From: Auanema rhodensis
Taxonomy: Eukaryota; Nematoda; Chromadorea; Rhabditida; Rhabditidae
Assembly (NCBI GenBank): GCA_964057225.1
Contig: OZ059899.1
Span: 18,484,501 to 18,548,500 of the forward strand
Reading direction: 5' to 3'
Length of the DNA: 64,000 bases
Shown here: piece by piece, positions 50,516 through 63,851 of the stretch
How the letters are laid out: each line of letters begins with the position of its first letter
How positions within the stretch are numbered: position 1 is the stretch's first letter
Notes under the pieces: generated by a model
Database searches by the model: none
What the model was told of the DNA's origin: nothing
Seen by the model: the letters and a program-made list of their open reading frames with translations, nothing else
Made by a program: the position numbers and the translations under genes

Positions 50516-52621
50516 GATCGTTTGAAAAATGATGCATTAGTGTATGTTGAGTTTCCATGTACACTCAACATTGCTTCCAAAAACATTTTTACAAAAATTT
50601 TTCCGAAAAATTTCGAAACAATTTCGCGAAAAGTAGATGTTTTTAGATTCCTTTTTTCAAGGCAAAGACGATGGACATTGTTATTCAACGAAAAAATTAA
50701 TTCTGCAGGGTGAAAATCGAGGATATAAGTGTGAACTTATATCAGTTGATATCTCGGTGCATTTTTAAGGTAGCGCAAATCTGATAACACAGATCGACGC
50801 AGCTTAGAAATCCGCATCGAATGCACTATACTACATTGAGAAACGCTTAATACAAAAATTAGTTATGATCGTTTGAAAAATGATGCATTAGTGTATGTTG
50901 AGTTTCCATGTACACTCAACATTGCTTCCAAAAACATTTTTACAAAAATTTTTCCGAAAAATTTCGAAATAATTTCGCAGAAAGTAGATGTTTTTAGATT
51001 CCTTTTTTCAAGGCAAAGACGATGGACATTGTTATTCAACGAAAAAATTAATTCTGCAGGGTGAAAATCGAGGATATAAGTGTGAACTTATATTAGTTGA
51101 TATCTCGGTGCATTTTTAAGCTAGCGCAAATCTGATAACACAGATCGACGCAGCTTAAAAATCCGCATCGAATGCACTATACTACATTGAGAAACGCTTA
51201 CTACAAAAATTAGTTATGATCGTTTGAAAAATGATGCATTAGTGTATGTTGAGTTTCCATGTACACTCAACATTGCTTCCAAAAACATTTTGACAAAAAT
51301 TTTTTCGAAAAATTTCAGAATATTTTAGCAAAAAATAGTTGTTTCTAGATTCCTTTTCTCTAGGCAAAGACGATGGACAATGTTATTCAACGAAAAAATT
51401 AATTCTGCAGGGTGAAAATCGAGGATTTAAGTGTGAACTTATATCAGTTGATATCTCGGTGAATTTTTAAGCTAGCGCAAATCTGATAAAACAGATCGAC
51501 GCAGCTTAAAAATCCGCATCGAATGCACTATACAACATTGAGAAACGCTTAATACAAAAATTAGTTATGATCGTTTGAAAAAAGACGCATTAGTGTATGT
51601 TGAGTTTCCATGTACACTCAACATTGCTTCCAAAAACATTTTTACAAAAATTTTTCCGAAAAATTTCGAAACAATTTCGCAAAAAGTAGATGTTTTTAGA
51701 TTCCTTTTTTCAAGGCAAAGACGATGGACATTGTTATTCAACGAAAAAATTAATTCTGCAGGGTGAAAATCGAGGATATAAGTGTGAACTTATATCAGTT
51801 GATATCTCGGTGCATTTTTAAGGTAGCGCAAATCTGATAACACAGATCGACGCAGCTTAAAAATCCGCATCGAATGCACTATACAACATTGAGAAACGCT
51901 TAATACAAAAATTAGTTATGATCGTTTGAAAAATGATGCATTAGTGTATGTTGAGTTTCCATGTACACTCAACATTGCTTCCAAAAACATTTTTACAAAA
52001 ATTTTTCCGGAAAATTTCGAAACAATTTCGCAAAAAGTAGATGTTTTTAGATTCCTTTTTTCAAGGCAAAGACGATGGACAATGTTATTCAACGAAAAAA
52101 TTAATTCTGCAGGGTGAAAATCGAGGATATAAGTGTGAACTTATATCAGTTGATATCTCGGTGCATTTTTAAGCTAGCGCAAATCTGATAACACAGATCG
52201 ACGCAGCTTAAAAAGCCGCATCGAATGCACTATACAACATTGAGAAACGCTTAATACAAAAATTAGTTATGATCGTTTGAAAAATGATGCATTAGTGTAT
52301 GTTGAGTTTCCATGTACACTCAACATTGCTTCCAAAAACATTTTTACAAAAATTTTTCCGGAAAATTTCGAAACAATTTCGCAAAAAGTAGATGTTTTTA
52401 GATTCCTTTTTTCAAGGCAAAGACGATGGACAATGTTATTCAACGAAAAAATTAATTCTGCAGGGTGAAAATCGAGGATATAAGTGTGAACTTATATCAG
52501 TTGATATCTCGGTGCATTTTTAAGCTAGCGCAAATCTGATAACACAGATCGACGCAGCTTAAAAATCCGCATCGAATGCACTATACTACATTGAGAAACG
52601 CTTAATACAAAAATTAGTTAT
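50516..52621. repeat. 6-monomer HOR L-N-J-O-K-K
   Basis: 2,106 bp. The order continues as L-N-J-O at 52,622-54,025 before diverging at 54,026, giving a 2,106-bp local period. J at 51,218 has a private CTCTAGGC where the next copy has CTCAAGGC. Confidence 0.86.
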
Positions 52622-55078
52622 GATCGTTTGAAAAATGATGCATTAGTGTATGTTGAGTTTCCATGTACACTCAACATTGCTTCCAAAAACATTTTTACAA
52701 AAATTTTTCCGAAAAATTTCGAAACAATTTCGCGAAAAGTAGATGTTTTTAGATTCCTTTTTTCAAGGCAAAGACGATGGACATTGTTATTCAACGAAAA
52801 AATTAATTCTGCAGGGTGAAAATCGAGGATATAAGTGTGAACTTATATCAGTTGATATCTCGGTGCATTTTTAAGGTAGCGCAAATCTGATAACACAGAT
52901 CGACGCAGCTTAGAAATCCGCATCGAATGCACTATACTACATTGAGAAACGCTTAATACAAAAATTAGTTATGATCGTTTGAAAAATGATGCATTAGTGT
53001 ATGTTGAGTTTCCATGTACACTCAACATTGCTTCCAAAAACATTTTTACAAAAATTTTTCCGAAAAATTTCGAAATAATTTCGCAGAAAGTAGATGTTTT
53101 TAGATTCCTTTTTTCAAGGCAAAGACGATGGACATTGTTATTCAACGAAAAAATTAATTCTGCAGGGTGAAAATCGAGGATATAAGTGTGAACTTATATT
53201 AGTTGATATCTCGGTGCATTTTTAAGCTAGCGCAAATCTGATAACACAGATCGACGCAGCTTAAAAATCCGCATCGAATGCACTATACTACATTGAGAAA
53301 CGCTTACTACAAAAATTAGTTATGATCGTTTGAAAAATGATGCATTAGTGTATGTTGAGTTTCCATGTACACTCAACATTGCTTCCAAAAACATTTTGAC
53401 AAAAATTTTTTCGAAAAATTTCAGAATATTTTAGCAAAAAATAGTTGTTTCTAGATTCCTTTTCTCAAGGCAAAGACGATGGACAATGTTATTCAACGAA
53501 AAAATTAATTCTGCAGGGTGAAAATCGAGGATTTAAGTGTGAACTTATATCAGTTGATATCTCGGTGAATTTTTAAGCTAGCGCAAATCTGATAAAACAG
53601 ATCGACGCAGCTTAAAAATCCGCATCGAATGCACTATACAACATTGAGAAACGCTTAATACAAAAATTAGTTATGATCGTTTGAAAAAAGACGCATTAGT
53701 GTATGTTGAGTTTCCATGTACACTCAACATTGCTTCCAAAAACATTTTTACAAAAATTTTTCCGAAAAATTTCGAAACAATTTCGCAAAAAGTAGATGTT
53801 TTTAGATTCCTTTTTTCAAGGCAAAGACGATGGACATTGTTATTCAACGAAAAAATTAATTCTGCAGGGTGAAAATCGAGGATATAAGTGTGAACTTATA
53901 TCAGTTGATATCTCGGTGCATTTTTAAGGTAGCGCAAATCTGATAACACAGATCGACGCAGCTTAAAAATCCGCATCGAATGCACTATACAACATTGAGA
54001 AACGCTTAATACAAAAATTAGTTATGATCGTTTGAAAAATGATGCATTAGTGTATGTTGAGTTTCCATGTACACTCAACATTGCTTTCAAAAACATTTTG
54101 ACAAAAATTTTTCCGAAAAATTTCAAAATAATTTCCCAAAAAGTAGATGTTTTTAGATTCCTTTTTTCAAGGCAAAGACGATGGACAAAGTTATTCAACG
54201 AAAAAATTAATTCTGCAGGGTGAAAATCGAGGATATAAGTGTGAACTTATATCAGTTGATATTTCGGTGCATTTTTAAGCTAGCGCAAATCTGATAACAC
54301 AGATCGACGCAGCTTAAAAATCCGCATCGAATGCACTATACTACATTGAAAAACGCTTAATACAAAAATTAGTTATGATCGTTTGAAAAAAGATGCATTA
54401 GTGTATGTTGAGTTTCCATGTATACTCAACATTGCTTCCAAAAACATTTTGACAAAAATTTTTCCGAAAAATTTCAAAATAATTTCGCAAAAAGTAGATG
54501 TTTTTAGATTTCTTTTTTCAAGGCAAAGACGATGGACAATTTTATTCAACGAAAAAATTAATTCTCCAGGGTGAAAATCGAGGATATAAGTGTGAACTTA
54601 TATCAGTTGATATCTCGGTGCATTTTTAAGCTAGCGCAAATCTGATAACACAGATCGACGCAGCTTAAAAATCCGCATCGAATGCACTATACTACATTGA
54701 GAAACGCTTAATACAAAAATTAGTTATGATCGTTTGAAAAATGATGCATTAGTGTATGTTGAGTTTCCATGTACACTCAACATTGCTTCCAAAAACATTT
54801 TGACAAAAATTTTTTCGAAAAATTTCAGAATATTTTAGCAAAAAATAGTTGTTTTTAGATTCCTTTTCTCAAGGCAAAGACGATGGACAATGTTATTCAA
54901 CGAAAAAATTAATTCTGCAGGGTGAAAATCGAGGATATAAGTGTAAACTTATATCAGTTGATATCTCGGTGCATTTTTAAGCTAGCGCAAATCTGATAAC
55001 ACAGATCGACGCAGCTTAAAAATTCGCATTGAATGCACTATACTACATTGAGAAACGCTTAATACAAAAATTAGTTAT
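51920..55078. repeat. Nine-monomer class B segment, copy 2
   Basis: Counterpart of 23,791-26,949 at an offset of 28,129 bp. It has the same monomer order and the same rare variants, including GATATTTCGG, TTTCCCAAA, CTCCAGGG and AATTCGCATTG. J is preceded by CGCTTACTAC here (near 53,305) and by CGCTTAATAC in copy 1. The next monomer (55,079) is a J variant, not X, so the matching segment ends here. Confidence 0.88.
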
Positions 55079-56833
55079 GATCGTTTGAAAAATGATGCAT
55101 TAGTGTATGTTGAGTTTCCATGTACACTCAACATTGCTTCCAAAAACATTTTGACAAAAATTTTTTCGAAAAATTTCAGAATATTTTAGCAAAAAATAGT
55201 TGTTTTTAGATTCCTTTTCTCAAGGCAAAGACGATGGACATTGTTATTCAACGAAAAAATTAATTCTGCAGGGTGAAAATCGAGGATATAAGTGTGAACT
55301 TATATCAGTTGATATCTCGGTGCATTTTTAAGCTAGCGCAAATCTGATAAAACAGATCGACGCAGCTTAAAAATCCGCATCGAATGCACTATACAACATT
55401 GAGAAACGCTTAATACAAAAATTAGTTATGATCGTTTGAAAAATGATGCATTAGTGTATGTTGAGTTTCCATGTACACTCAACATTGCTTTCAAAAACAT
55501 TTTGACAAAAATTTTTCCGAAAAATTTCAAAATAATTTCCCAAAAAGTAGATGTTTTTAGATTCCTTTTTTCAAGGCAAAGACGATGGACAAAGTTATTC
55601 AACGAAAAAATTAATTCTGCAGGGTGAAAATCGAGGATATAAGTGTGAACTTATATCAGTTGATATCTCGGTGCATTTTTAAGCAAGCGCAAATCTGATA
55701 ACACAGATCGACGCAGCTTAAAAATCCGCATCGAATGCACTATACTACATTGAGAAACGCTTAATACAAAAATTAGTTATGATCGTTTGAAAAATGATGC
55801 ATTAGTGTATGTTGAGTTTCCATGTACACTCAACATTGCTTCCAAAAACATTTTGACAAAAATTTTTTCGAAAAATTTCAGAATATTTTAGCAAAAAATA
55901 GTTGTTTTTAGATTCCTTTTCTCAAGGCAAAGACGATGGACAATGTTATTCAACGAAAAAATTAATTCTGCAGGGTGAAAATCGAGGATATAAGTGTAAA
56001 CTTATATCAGTTGATATCTCGGTGCATTTTTAAGCTAGCGCAAATCTGATAACACAGATCGACGCAGCTTAAAAATCCGCATCGAATGCACTATACTACA
56101 TTGAGAAACGCTTAATACAAAAATTAGTTATGATCGTTTGAAAAATGATGCATTAGTGTATGTTGAGTTTCCATGTACACTCAACATTGCTTCCAAAAAC
56201 ATTTTGACAAAAATTTTTCCGAAAAATTTCAAAATAATTTCGCAAAAAGTAGATGTTTTTAGATTCCTTTTTTCAAGGCAAAGACGATGGACATTGTTAT
56301 TCAACGAAAAAATTAATTCTGCAGGGTGAAAATCGAGGATATAAGTGTGAACTTATATCAGTTGATATCTCGGTGCATTTTTAAGCTAGCGCAAATCTGA
56401 TAACACAGATCGACGCAGCTTAAAAATCCGCATCGAATGCACTATACTACATTGAAAAACGCTTAATACAAAAATTAGTTATGATCGTTTGAAAAAAGAT
56501 GCATTAGTGTATGTTGAGTTTCCATGTATACTCAACATTGCTTCCAAAAACATTTTGACAAAAATTTTTCCGAAAAATTTCAAAATAATTTCGCAAAAAG
56601 GAGATGTTTTTAGATTCCTTTTCTCAAGGCAAAAACGATGGACAAAGTTATTCAATGAAAAAATTAATTCTGCAGGGTGAAAATCGAGGATATAAGTGTG
56701 AACTTATATCAGTTGATATCTCGGTGCATTTTTAAGCTAGCGCAAATCTGATAACACAGATCGACGCAGCTTAAAAATCCGCATCGAATGCACTATACAA
56801 CATTGAGAAACGCTTAATACAAAAATTAGTTAA

Positions 56834-57535
56834 GATCGTTTGAAAAAAGATGCATTAGTGTATGTTGAGTTTCCATGTACACTCAACATTGCTTCCAAAA
56901 ACATTTTGACAAAAATTTTTCCAAAAAATTTCAAAATAATTTCGCAAAAAGTAAATGTTTTTAGATTCCGTTTTTCAAGGCAAAAACGATACACAATGTT
57001 ATTCAACAAAAAAATTAATTCTGCAGAATGAAAATCGAGGATATAAGTGTGAACTTATATCAGTTGATATCTCGGTGCATTTTTAAGCTAGCGCAAATCT
57101 GATAACACAGATCGACGCAGCTTAAAAATCCGCATCGAATGCACTATACAACAGTGAGAAACGCTTAATACAAAAATTAGTTATGATCGTTTGAAAAATG
57201 ATGCATTAGTGTATGTTGAGTTTCCATGTACACTCAACATTGCTTCCAAAAACATTTTGACAAAAATTTTTCCAAAAAATTTCAAAATAATTTCGCAAAA
57301 AGTAAATGTTTTTAGATTCCGTTTTTCAAGGCAAAGACGATACACAATGTTATTCAACAAAAAAATTAATTCTGCAGAATGAAAATCGAGGATATAAGTG
57401 TGAACTTATATCAGTTGATATCTCGGTGCATTTTTAAGCTAGCGCAAATCTGATAACACAGATCGACGCAGCTTAAAAATCCGCATCGAATGCATTATAC
57501 AACAGTGAGAAACGCTCAATACAAAAATTAGTTAT
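56834..57535. repeat. Pair of divergent class B monomers
   Basis: The two monomers share many otherwise rare changes: TTTTTCCAAAAAA, GTAAATG, GATTCCGTTTTTC, GATACACAATG, CAACAAAAAAATT, CTGCAGAATG, and CAACAGTGAG after each. The first begins GTTAAGATCG and has GGCAAAAACG. These are the most diverged monomers in the window and seem to have been duplicated as one unit. Confidence 0.87.
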
Positions 57536-58939
57536 GATCGTTTGAAAAAAGATGCATTAGTGTATGTTGAGTTTCCATGTATACTCAACATTGCTTCCAA
57601 AAACATTTTGACAAAAATTTTTCCGAAAAATTTCGAAACAATTTCGCAAAAAGTAGATGTTTTTAGATTCCTTTTTTTAAGGCAAAGACGATGGACAATG
57701 TTATTCAACGAAAAAATTAATTCTGCAGGGTGAAAATCGAGGATATAAGTGTGAACTTATATCAGTTGATATCTCGGTGCATTTTTAAGGTAGCGCAAAT
57801 CTGATAACACAGATCGACGCAGCTTAAAAATCCGCATCGAATGCACTATACTACATTGAAAAACGCTTAATACAAAAATTAGTTATGATCGTTTGAAAAA
57901 AGATGCATTAGTGTATGTTGAGTTTCCATGTATACTCAACATTGCTTCCAAAAACATTTTGACAAAAATTTTTCCGAAAAATTTCGAAACAATTTCGCAA
58001 AAAGTAGATGTTTTTAGATTCCTTTTTTCAAGGCAAAGACGATGGACAATGTTATTCAACGAAAAAATTAATTCTGCAGGGTGAAAATCGAGGATATAAG
58101 TGTGAACTTATATCAGTTGATATCTCGGTGCATTTTTAAGGTAGCGCAAATCTGATAACACAGATCGACGCAGCTTAAAAATCCGCATCGAATGCACTAT
58201 ACTACATTGAAAAACGCTTAATACAAAAATTAGTTATGATCGTTTGAAAAAAGATGCATTAGTGTATGTTGAGTTTCCATGTATACTCAACATTGCTTCC
58301 AAAAACATTTTGACAAAAATTTTTCCGAAAAATTTCGAAACAATTTCGCAAAAAGTAGATGTTTTTAGATTCCTTTTTTCAAGGCAAAGACGATGGACAT
58401 TGTTATTCAACGAAAAAATTAATTCTGCAGGGTGAAAATCGAGGATATAAGTGTGAACTTATATCAGTTGATATCTCGGTGCATTTTTAAGGTAGCGCAA
58501 ATCTGATAACACAGATCGACGCAGCTTAAAAATCCGCATCGAATGCACTATACTACATTGAAAAACGCTCAATACAAAAATTAGTTATGATCGTTTGAAA
58601 AAAGATGCATTAGTGTATGTTGAGTTTCCATGTATACTCAACATTGCTTCCAAAAACATTTTGACAAAAATTTTTCCGAAAAATTTCGAAACAATTTCGC
58701 AAAAAGTAGATGTTTTTAGATTCCTTTTTTCAAGGCAAAGACGATGGACATTGTTATTCAACGAAAAAATTAATTCTGCAGGGTGAAAATCGAGGATATA
58801 AGTGTGAACTTATATCAGTTGATATCTCGGTGCATTTTTAAGGTAGCGCAAATCTGATAACACAGATCGACGCAGCTTAAAAATCCGCATCGAATGCACT
58901 ATACTTCATTGAGAAACGCTTAATACAAAAATTAGTTAA
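57536..58939. repeat. Run of four near-identical class B monomers
   Basis: Monomers at 57,536, 57,887, 58,238 and 58,589 share AAAAAAGATGC, GTATACTC, TTTTTCCGAAAAA, CGAAACAATT and GGTAGCGC. I saw few differences: CTTTTTTTAAGG in the first, GACAATG in the first two against GACATTG in the last two, and CGCTCAATAC before the first and the fourth. This is local expansion with a one-monomer period. Confidence 0.88.
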
Positions 58940-60342
58940 GATCGTTTGAAAAAAGATGCATTAGTGTATGTTGAGTTTCCATGTACACTCAACATTGCTT
59001 CCAAAAACATTTTGACAAAATTTTTCCGAAAAATTTCAAAATAATTTTGCAAAAAGTAGATGTTTTTAGATTCCTTTTTTCAAGGCAAAGACGATGGACA
59101 ATGTTATTCAACGAAAAAATTAATTCTCCAGGGTGAAAATCGAGGATGTAAGTGTGAACTTATATCAGTTGATATCGCGGTGCATTTTTAAGCTAGCGCA
59201 AATCTGATAACACAGATCGACGCAGCTTAAAAATCCGCATCGAATGCACTATACAACATTGAGAAACGCTTAATACAAAAATTAGTTATGATCGTTTGAA
59301 AAATGATGCATTAGTGTATGTTGAGTTTCCATGTACACTCAACATTGCTTCCAAAAACATTTTTACAAAAATTTTTCCGGAAAATTTCGAAACAATTTCG
59401 CAAAAAGTAGATGTTTTTAGATTCCTTTTTTCAAGGCAAAGACGATGGACAATGTTATTCAACGAAAAAATTAATTCTGCAGGGTGAAAATCGAGGATAT
59501 AAGTGTGAACTTATATCAGTTGATATCTCGGTGCATTTTTAAGGTAGCGCAAATCTGATAACACAGATCGACGCAGCTTAAAAATCCGCATCGAATGCAC
59601 TATACTACATTGAAAAACGCTTAATACAAAAATTAGTTATGATCGTTTGAAAAATGATGCATTAGTGTATGTTGAGTTTCCATGTACACTCAACATTGCT
59701 TCCAAAAACATTTTTACAAAAATTTTTCCGGAAAATTTCGAAACAATTTCGCAAAAAGTAGATGTTTTTAGATTCCTTTTTTCAAGGCAAAGACGATGGA
59801 CAATGTTATTCAACGAAAAAATTAATTCTGCAGGGTGAAAATCGAGGATATAAGTGTGAACTTATATCAGTTGATATCTCGGTGCATTTTTAAGGTAGCG
59901 CAAATCTGATAACACAGATCGACGCAGCTTAAAAATCCGCATCGAATGCACTATACTACATTGAAAAACGCTTAATACAAAAATTAGTTATGATCGTTTG
60001 AAAAAAGATGCATTAGTGTATGTTGAGTTTCCATGTATACTCAACATTGCTTCCAAAAACATTTTGACAAAAATTTTTCCGAAAAATTTCGAAACAATTT
60101 CGCAAAAAGTAGATGTTTTTAGATTCCTTTTTTCAAGGCAAAGACGATGGACATTGTTATTCAACGAAAAAATTAATTCTGCAGGGTGAAAATCGAGGAT
60201 ATAAGTGTGAACTTATATCAGTTGATATCTCGGTGCATTTTTAAGGTAGCGCAAATCTGATAACACAGATCGACGCAGCTTAAAAATCCGCATCGAATGC
60301 ACTATACTACATTGAAAAACGCTTAATACAAAAATTAGTTAT
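58940..60342. repeat. 4-monomer HOR with a 350-bp monomer, copy 1
   Basis: 1,403 bp: a 350-bp monomer, two K monomers, then a GTATACTC-type monomer. The 350-bp monomer has GACAAAATTTTTCC, one A fewer than usual near 59,020, plus TTTTGCAAAAAG, CTCCAGGG, GAGGATGTAAG and GATATCGCGG. Confidence 0.87.
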
Positions 60343-61394
60343 GATCGTTTGAAAAATGATGCATTAGTGTATGTTGAGTTTCCATGTACACTCAACATTG
60401 CTTCCAAAAACATTTTGACAAAATTTTTCCGAAAAATTTCAAAATAATTTTGCAAAAAGTAGATGTTTTTAGATTCCTTTTTTCAAGGCAAAGACGATGG
60501 ACAATGTTATTCAACGAAAAAATTAATTCTCCAGGGTGAAAATCGAGGATGTAAGTGTGAACTTATATCAGTTGATATCGCGGTGCATTTTTAAGCTAGC
60601 GCAAATCTGATAACACAGATCGACGCAGCTTAAAAATCCGCATCGAATGCACTATACAACATTGAGAAACGCTTAATACAAAAATTAGTTATGATCGTTT
60701 GAAAAATGATGCATTAGTGTATGTTGAGTTTCCATGTACACTCAACATTGCTTCCAAAAACATTTTTACAAAAATTTTTCCGGAAAATTTCGAAACAATT
60801 TCGCAAAAAGTAGATGTTTTTAGATTCCTTTTTTCAAGGCAAAGACGATGGACAATGTTATTCAACGAAAAAATTAATTCTGCAGGGTGAAAATCGAGGA
60901 TATAAGTGTGAACTTATATCAGTTGATATCTCGGTGCATTTTTAAGGTAGCGCAAATCTGATAACACAGATCGACGCAGCTTAAAAATCCGCATCGAATG
61001 CACTATACTACATTGAAAAACGCTTAATACAAAAATTAGTTATGATCGTTTGAAAAAAGATGCATTAGTGTATGTTGAGTTTCCATGTATACTCAACATT
61101 GCTTCCAAAAACATTTTGACAAAAATTTTTCCGAAAAATTTCGAAACAATTTCGCAAAAAGTAGATGTTTTTAGATTCCTTTTTTCAAGGCAAAGACGAT
61201 GGACATTGTTATTCAACGAAAAAATTAATTCTGCAGGATGAAAATCGAGGATATAAGTGTGAACTTATATCAGTTGATATCTCGGTGCATTTTTAAGGTA
61301 GCGCAAATCTGATAACACAGATCGACGCAGCTTAAAAATCCGCATCGAATGCACTATACTACATTGAAAAACGCTTAATACAAAAATTAGTTAT
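60343..61394. repeat. 3-monomer HOR with a 350-bp monomer, copy 2
   Basis: 1,052 bp: the same 350-bp monomer (same deletion near 60,420, same GATGTAAG and GATATCGCGG), one K, then a GTATACTC-type monomer. It differs from copy 1 by having one K instead of two, so one 351-bp unit was gained or lost. Confidence 0.87.
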
Positions 61395-61745
61395 GATCGT
61401 TTGAAAAAAGATGCATTAGTGTATGTTGAGTTTCCATGTATACTCAACATTGCTTCCAAAAACATTTTGACAAAAATTTTTCCGAAAAATTTCGAAACAA
61501 TTTCGCAAAAAGTAGATGTTTTTAGATTCCTTTTTTCAAGGCAAAGACGATGGACAAAGTTATTCAACGAAAAAATTAATTCTGCAGGGTGAAAATCGAG
61601 GATATAAGTGTGAACTTATATCAGTTGATATCTCGGTGCATTTTTAAGCTAGCGCAAATCTGATAACACAGATCGACGCAGCTTAAAAATCCGCATCGAA
61701 TGCACTATACTACATTGAAAAACGCTTAATACAAAAATTAGTTAT

Positions 61746-62798
61746 GATCGTTTGAAAAAAGATGCATTAGTGTATGTTGAGTTTCCATGTATACTCAACA
61801 TTGCTTCCAAAAACATTTTGACAAAAATTTTTCCGAAAAATTTCAAGATAATTTCGCAAAAAGTAGATGTTTTTAGATTTCTTTTTTCAAGGCAAAGACG
61901 ATGGACAATGTTATTCAACGAAAAAATTAATTCTCCAGGGTGAAAATCGAGGATATAAGTGTAAACTTATATCAGTTGATATCTCGGTGCATTTTTAAGC
62001 TAGCGCAAATCTGATAACACAGATCGACGCAGCTTAAAAATCCGCATCGAATGCACTATACAAAATTGAGAAACGCTTAATACAAAAATTAGTTATGATC
62101 GTTTGAAAAATGATGCATTAGTGTATGTTGAGTTTCCATGTACACTCAACATTGCTTTCAAAAACATTTTGACAAAAATTTTTCCGAAAAATTTCAAAAT
62201 AATTTCCCAAAAAGTAAATGTTTTTAGATTCCTTTTTTCAAGGCAAAGACGATGGACAATGTTATTCAACGAAAAAATTAATTCTGCAGGGTGAAAATCG
62301 AGGATATAAGTGTGAACTTATATCAGTTGATATCTCGGTGCATTTTTAAGGTAGCGCAAATCTGATAACACAGATCGACGCAGCTTAAAAATCCGCATCG
62401 AATGCACTATATTACATTGAAAAACGCTTAATACAAAAATTAGTTATGATCGTTTGAAAAAAGATGCATTAGTGTATGTTGAGTTTCCATGTACACTCAA
62501 CATTGCTTCCAAAAACATTTTGACAAAAATTTTTCCGAAAAATTTCGAAACAATTTCGCAAAAAGTAGATGTTTTTAGATTCCTTTTTTCAAGGCAAAGA
62601 CGATGGACATTGTTATTCAACGAAAAAATTAATTCTGCAGGGTGAAAATCGAGGATATAAGTGTGAACTTATATCAGTTGATATCTCGGTGCATTTTTAA
62701 GCTAGCGCAAATCTGATAACACAGATCGACGCAGCTTAAAAATCCGCATCGAATGCACTATACTACATTGAAAAACGCTTAATACAAAAATTAGTTAT
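61746..62798. repeat. Trimer HOR, copy 1
   Basis: 1,053 bp. Unit: a monomer with CAAGATAATTTCGC, GATTTCTT and CTCCAGGG; one with GCTTTCAAAAAC and TTTCCCAAA; then one with CGAAACAATT. Confidence 0.83.
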
Positions 62799-63851
62799 GA
62801 TCGTTTGAAAAAAGATGCATTAGTGTATGTTGAGTTTCCATGTATACTCAACATTGCTTCCAAAAACATTTTGACAAAAATTTTTCCGAAAAATTTCAAG
62901 ATAATTTCGCAAAAAGTAGATGTTTTTAGATTTCTTTTTTCAAGGCAAAGACGATGGACAATGTTATTCAACGAAAAAATTAATTCTCCAGGGTGAAAAT
63001 CGAGGATATAAGTGTGAACTTATATCAGTTGATATCTCGGTGCATTTTTAAGGTAGCGCAAATCTGATAACACAGATCGACGCAGCTTAAAAATCCGCAT
63101 CGAATGCACTATACAACATTGAGAAACGCTTAATACAAAAATTAGTTATGATCGTTTGAAAAAAGATGCATTAGTGTATGTTGAGTTTCCATGTACACTC
63201 AACATTGCTTTCAAAAACATTTTGATAAAAATTTTTCCGAAAAATTTCAAAATAATTTCCCAAAAAGTAGATGTTTTTAGATTCCTTTTTTCAAGGCAAA
63301 GACGATGGACAAAGTTATTCAACGAAAAAATTAATTCTGCAGGGTGAAAATCGAGGATATAAGTGTGAACTTATATCAGTTGATATCTCGGTGCATTTTT
63401 AAGCTAGCGCAAATCTGATAACACAGATCGACGCAGCTTAAAAATCCGCATCGAATGCACTATACTACATTGAAAAACGCTTAATACAAAAATTAGTTAT
63501 GATCGTTTGAAAAAAGATGCATTAGTGTATGTTGAGTTTCCATGTATACTCAACATTGCTTCCAAAAACATTTTGACAAAAATTTTTCCGAAAAATTTCG
63601 AAACAATTTCGCAAAAAGTAGATGTTTTTAGATTCCTTTTTTCAAGGCAAAGACGATGGACAAAGTTATTCAACGAAAAAATTAATTCTGCAGGGTGAAA
63701 ATCGAGGATATAAGTGTGAACTTATATCAGTTGATATCTCGGTGCATTTTTAAGCTAGCGCAAATCTGATAACACAGATCGACGCAGCTTAAAAATCCGC
63801 ATCGAATGCACTATACTACATTGAAAAACGCTTAATACAAAAATTAGTTAT
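62799..63851. repeat. Trimer HOR, copy 2
   Basis: 1,053 bp in the same order as the previous trimer. Differences include TTTGATAAAAA and GTAGATG in the second monomer and GACAAAG in the third. A third unit begins at 63,852. Confidence 0.83.

Larger units (their letters stand above)
48059..56482. repeat. Class B-dominated region
   Basis: 24 monomers (24x351 = 8,424 bp) of K, L, N, O, J and TTTCCCAAA types, all 351 bp. No class A CTTCAGGG tail is present, in contrast to the 35-48 kb mosaic. K runs occur at 48,410-49,111 and 49,463-50,515. Confidence 0.87.

Noticed and set aside
23797-63698. Some 60 plus-strand 63-codon frames as a protein family
   Set aside because: They begin at TTG, repeat at the satellite period, are closed by TAG in class A monomers, show amino-acid-changing variation and have no recognisable domain. 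The ATG that overlaps the start is followed within three codons by TAG in another frame. I treat them as by-products of the repeat.
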